Shown: in pieces, positions 4,759-6,607 of the stretch
How the letters are laid out: every line of letters begins with the position of its first letter
How positions within the stretch are numbered: the stretch's first letter is position 1
Assembly: GCA_030610325.1 (NCBI GenBank)
Contig: JAUWRZ010000121.1
Coordinates: forward strand, 1-6,607
Origin: Sulfurimonadaceae bacterium
GTDB lineage: Bacteria; Campylobacterota; Campylobacteria; Campylobacterales; Sulfurimonadaceae
Reading direction: 5' to 3'
DNA length: 6,607 nt
Program-made: the position numbers and the translations under genes
The notes under the pieces: generated by a model
What the model saw: the letters and a program-made list of their open reading frames with translations, nothing else
Databases searched by the model: none
What the model was told of the DNA's origin: nothing

Positions 4759-6218
4759 ATGAGAGCCAAAAAAGTTACCTATTAGATACTTCCGTCATCC
4801 TTGATGACCCCGCCAACCTTGTAAGACTCGCGCAGAACAATCAAAACATCATCGCCATCACCAACATCGTCTTAGCCGAACTGAACAATAAGAAAGATGA
4901 TATGCGCTCTGAAGCCGGTTTTCGTGCACGTGAGTTCTTTCGTCTAGCAGATGTCAGCAAAGGTCAGATGCTCACCCATACAGGACTGCCCAAGGGGCTG
5001 CAAGAGTGCCATTCGCAGGAGCAGTGCGAGGTCGACAGTTACTATAGACTACAGATCATGTTCGATCCTTCCCTACATGGAGATGAGATAGTCCCGATCG
5101 ACCTCTACATCATCTTTCGTGAGGACTACCGCATATCGAAAAGTTTTCATGAGCCAAAAGGGCTTAATGATGCGAAGATAGCCGAGATCGCAAAAGATTA
5201 CGGTCTTACTCTGCTCACCAATGACATCTCATTTAAGATCGCCGCACAAGTACAGCATATCAAATCAGAATCGATCCGTAATGCCAGTGTCGAGAAACCG
5301 GAGAACATCGAGTTTGCTCACACTTATACCTACCATGATGACCCGACTATCCCTGAAGAGAACGAGCATCGTGACTTTGAACAGCTCACCTTTATCGAAG
5401 AGGCCAAGAGTGCGAATAGTGAGATCTATGAGACGGGTATACAGCGCTACGCCATCAATGTGAACAGTCAGCTTGAGTGGTGCGACTTTGACCGTCGTTT
5501 CGGTGAGTTCTTTGATGACACACTGGTACGACCGCTTAATCTCGAACAGAAGTTCTACTTCACCATGCTCACCCATCCGCAAAACTACGTCACTGTAGTA
5601 GCCGGTTCAACAGGTTCAGGTAAGACTCTGATGGCACTACAGGCAGGACTTGAACTCGTCAGAGAAGGCATCGTCGAAGGGATCGTCTATGCACGTAACA
5701 CCGTCACCTCTTCTGACCAGCAGTCTGAACTCGGTTTCCGAAAAGGTGATGAGGACCAGAAGTTAGGTTACTTTATGTACCCACTCTACTCTGCTATCAA
5801 CTTCACCATCGAGCATCAGAACAAACACTCCATCGAATCCCGGGTCGAATACACTGGTAATATAAATTCACCAAAACGTGAGAACGCGACTGAGCTTTTC
5901 ATGGTCAACAACAACATCGAAGTGATGGATATCGCCCATATACGCGGGACGACCATATCTCGTAAGTTCGTCATCATCGATGAAGCCCAGAACATGACCG
6001 CAGCGACTATGAAGCTCATAGGGACAAGGATGGGTGAAGAGACACGCCTTGTCATCATGGGTGACCCACAGCAGATAGACCACCCATTCCTCTCAAGACG
6101 GCGAAATGCACTGGTCTCACTTCTCAACAAAGCACTGCATAATGACTTTATAGCAGGGATCCATCTCCGTCATACCATACGCAGCGAGATCGCTAACTGG
6201 TTTGACAAAAATCTATAA
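4755..6218 (+). CDS. PhoH2-type protein: N-terminal PIN nuclease domain fused to PhoH ATPase
   Basis: The 487-residue product joins a PIN endoribonuclease-type domain (about 7-165) to a PhoH ATPase domain (about 255-480). The PIN domain has the expected acidic residues D11 (LLDTSVIL), E42, D139 (LNDAKIAEIAK) and D157 (TNDISF). The ATPase part has Walker A GSTGSGKT (284-291), Walker B FVIIDEAQ (405-412), the motif GDPQQID (436-442) and an arginine-rich end (R472, R476). An acidic linker lies at about 180-225. The layout matches PhoH2/YlaK proteins, which in mycobacteria act as ATP-dependent RNA unwinding and cleaving enzymes. RNA processing in the cytoplasm is thus the likely role. The start is supported by AGGAG at 7 bases and by the PIN motif directly after it. 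It is coupled to the upstream 21-codon ORF and lies 9 bases before the lipoprotein gene. Confidence 0.95.
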   Translation: MNESQKSYLLDTSVILDDPANLVRLAQNNQNIIAITNIVLAELNNKKDDMRSEAGFRAREFFRLADVSKGQMLTHTGLPKGLQECHSQEQCEVDSYYRLQIMFDPSLHGDEIVPIDLYIIFREDYRISKSFHEPKGLNDAKIAEIAKDYGLTLLTNDISFKIAAQVQHIKSESIRNASVEKPENIEFAHTYTYHDDPTIPEENEHRDFEQLTFIEEAKSANSEIYETGIQRYAINVNSQLEWCDFDRRFGEFFDDTLVRPLNLEQKFYFTMLTHPQNYVTVVAGSTGSGKTLMALQAGLELVREGIVEGIVYARNTVTSSDQQSELGFRKGDEDQKLGYFMYPLYSAINFTIEHQNKHSIESRVEYTGNINSPKRENATELFMVNNNIEVMDIAHIRGTTISRKFVIIDEAQNMTAATMKLIGTRMGEETRLVIMGDPQQIDHPFLSRRRNALVSLLNKALHNDFIAGIHLRHTIRSEIANWFDKNL

Positions 6219-6227
6219 GGAGCGTGC

Positions 6228-6607
6228 ATGAGACTATCTGTTCTCTTTCTATCTTTGACTACCCTGTTCATCTTCTCAGGATGTGGTGAAGGCCAAAGCA
6301 GGCCTTACATCACCGGTCAAAAACCAGTGTCGAGTTACGGTCCGAGAGTGATCTCCAACGAAAGCAATAACAAGGTAAAGATCGCCTCGATCGAAGCAGA
6401 GAACAAAAAAGAGCTGGCACAACTTAACAAAGAGATCGCCGAACTCAATGCCAAACGTGACCTCACTATAAACAGCTCTCAGCAGGAGACAAAACGTTTT
6501 GAGGTCGGTACCCATAAAGAGATCGAGTTTAACAAACAAGATGCTTTGGGGAAAAAAGAGGAGTACCAATACACACTGTACAAGAACTTCATGATCCTTG
6601 GCGGGCT
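6228..6607 (+). CDS. Predicted lipoprotein with coiled coil, 3' end cut off
   Basis: The first 126 residues are visible and the frame is still open at the window edge. A lipoprotein signal peptide is clear: M-R-L, a hydrophobic core (4-16) and a lipobox-like FSGC with Cys19 as the lipidated residue. Gly at position +2 gives no Asp-type inner-membrane retention signal. A short Ser/Gly/Pro-rich stretch (20-45) is followed by a charged helical region with heptad-like hydrophobic spacing (about 50-80, including I52, I55, L66, I70 and L73), probably a coiled coil. The last visible residues (YKNFMILGG) turn hydrophobic and might open a membrane segment, but the sequence stops. AAGGAG lies 5 bases before the ATG and overlaps the phoH2 stop, so it belongs to the phoH2 operon. 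I do not recognise the family, and the function is unknown. Confidence 0.88.
   Translation, partial: MRLSVLFLSLTTLFIFSGCGEGQSRPYITGQKPVSSYGPRVISNESNNKVKIASIEAENKKELAQLNKEIAELNAKRDLTINSSQQETKRFEVGTHKEIEFNKQDALGKKEEYQYTLYKNFMILGG

Noticed and set aside
5265..6130. Minus-strand open frames of about 105 codons inside phoH2
   Set aside because: They overlap conserved PhoH motifs in the sense frame and read as composition-driven shadows.

Overview
The window looks like chromosomal DNA from a Campylobacterota (former Epsilonproteobacteria) member. The rnc-aroC pair behind a membrane-anchored TPR protein is, from memory, a gene order typical of Helicobacter, Campylobacter and Sulfurimonas/Sulfurovum relatives, and the RNase III and CcoG sequences have the same flavour. 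Base composition looks moderate rather than very AT-rich, so a Sulfurovum- or Sulfuricurvum-like genome is my best guess. This is inference; no rRNA or other marker is present.

Left part, minus strand (1-1502): a two-gene unit. A 213-codon protein derived from serine recombinases comes first and is followed after 19 bases by ccoG, the Fe-S membrane protein used in cbb3 cytochrome oxidase maturation (its 3' end is cut by the window edge). The recombinase-like protein keeps its C-terminal helix-turn-helix but has lost the catalytic serine and the key arginines, so it is probably a DNA-binding pseudo-recombinase. Its promoter overlaps two near-identical direct repeats.

Middle, plus strand (1703-4587): a divergent operon holding a LapB-like protein (N-terminal membrane anchor, TPRs, C-terminal four-cysteine zinc ribbon), rnc (RNase III) and aroC (chorismate synthase). 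rnc and aroC overlap by 4 bases. The rnhA gene that I expect between the TPR gene and rnc is absent, and an 87-base gap with possible rnhA-like remains is in its place. RNase III carries Asn where the family usually has a metal-binding Asp.

Right part, plus strand (4660-6607): a new transcription unit with its own -10 box. It starts with a 21-codon ORF that has a good ribosome binding site and overlaps the start of a PhoH2-type gene (PIN nuclease domain fused to a PhoH ATPase) by 4 bases. After 9 bases a predicted lipoprotein with a coiled-coil stretch follows and runs off the window end.

Most of the window is ordinary housekeeping DNA. The points most worth a second look are the inactive recombinase coupled to ccoG, the small ORF coupled to phoH2 (placed like the mycobacterial phoAT antitoxin gene), the missing rnhA, and the Asn in RNase III. 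No tRNA, rRNA, IS element, CRISPR array or intergenic stretch over 300 bases was seen.
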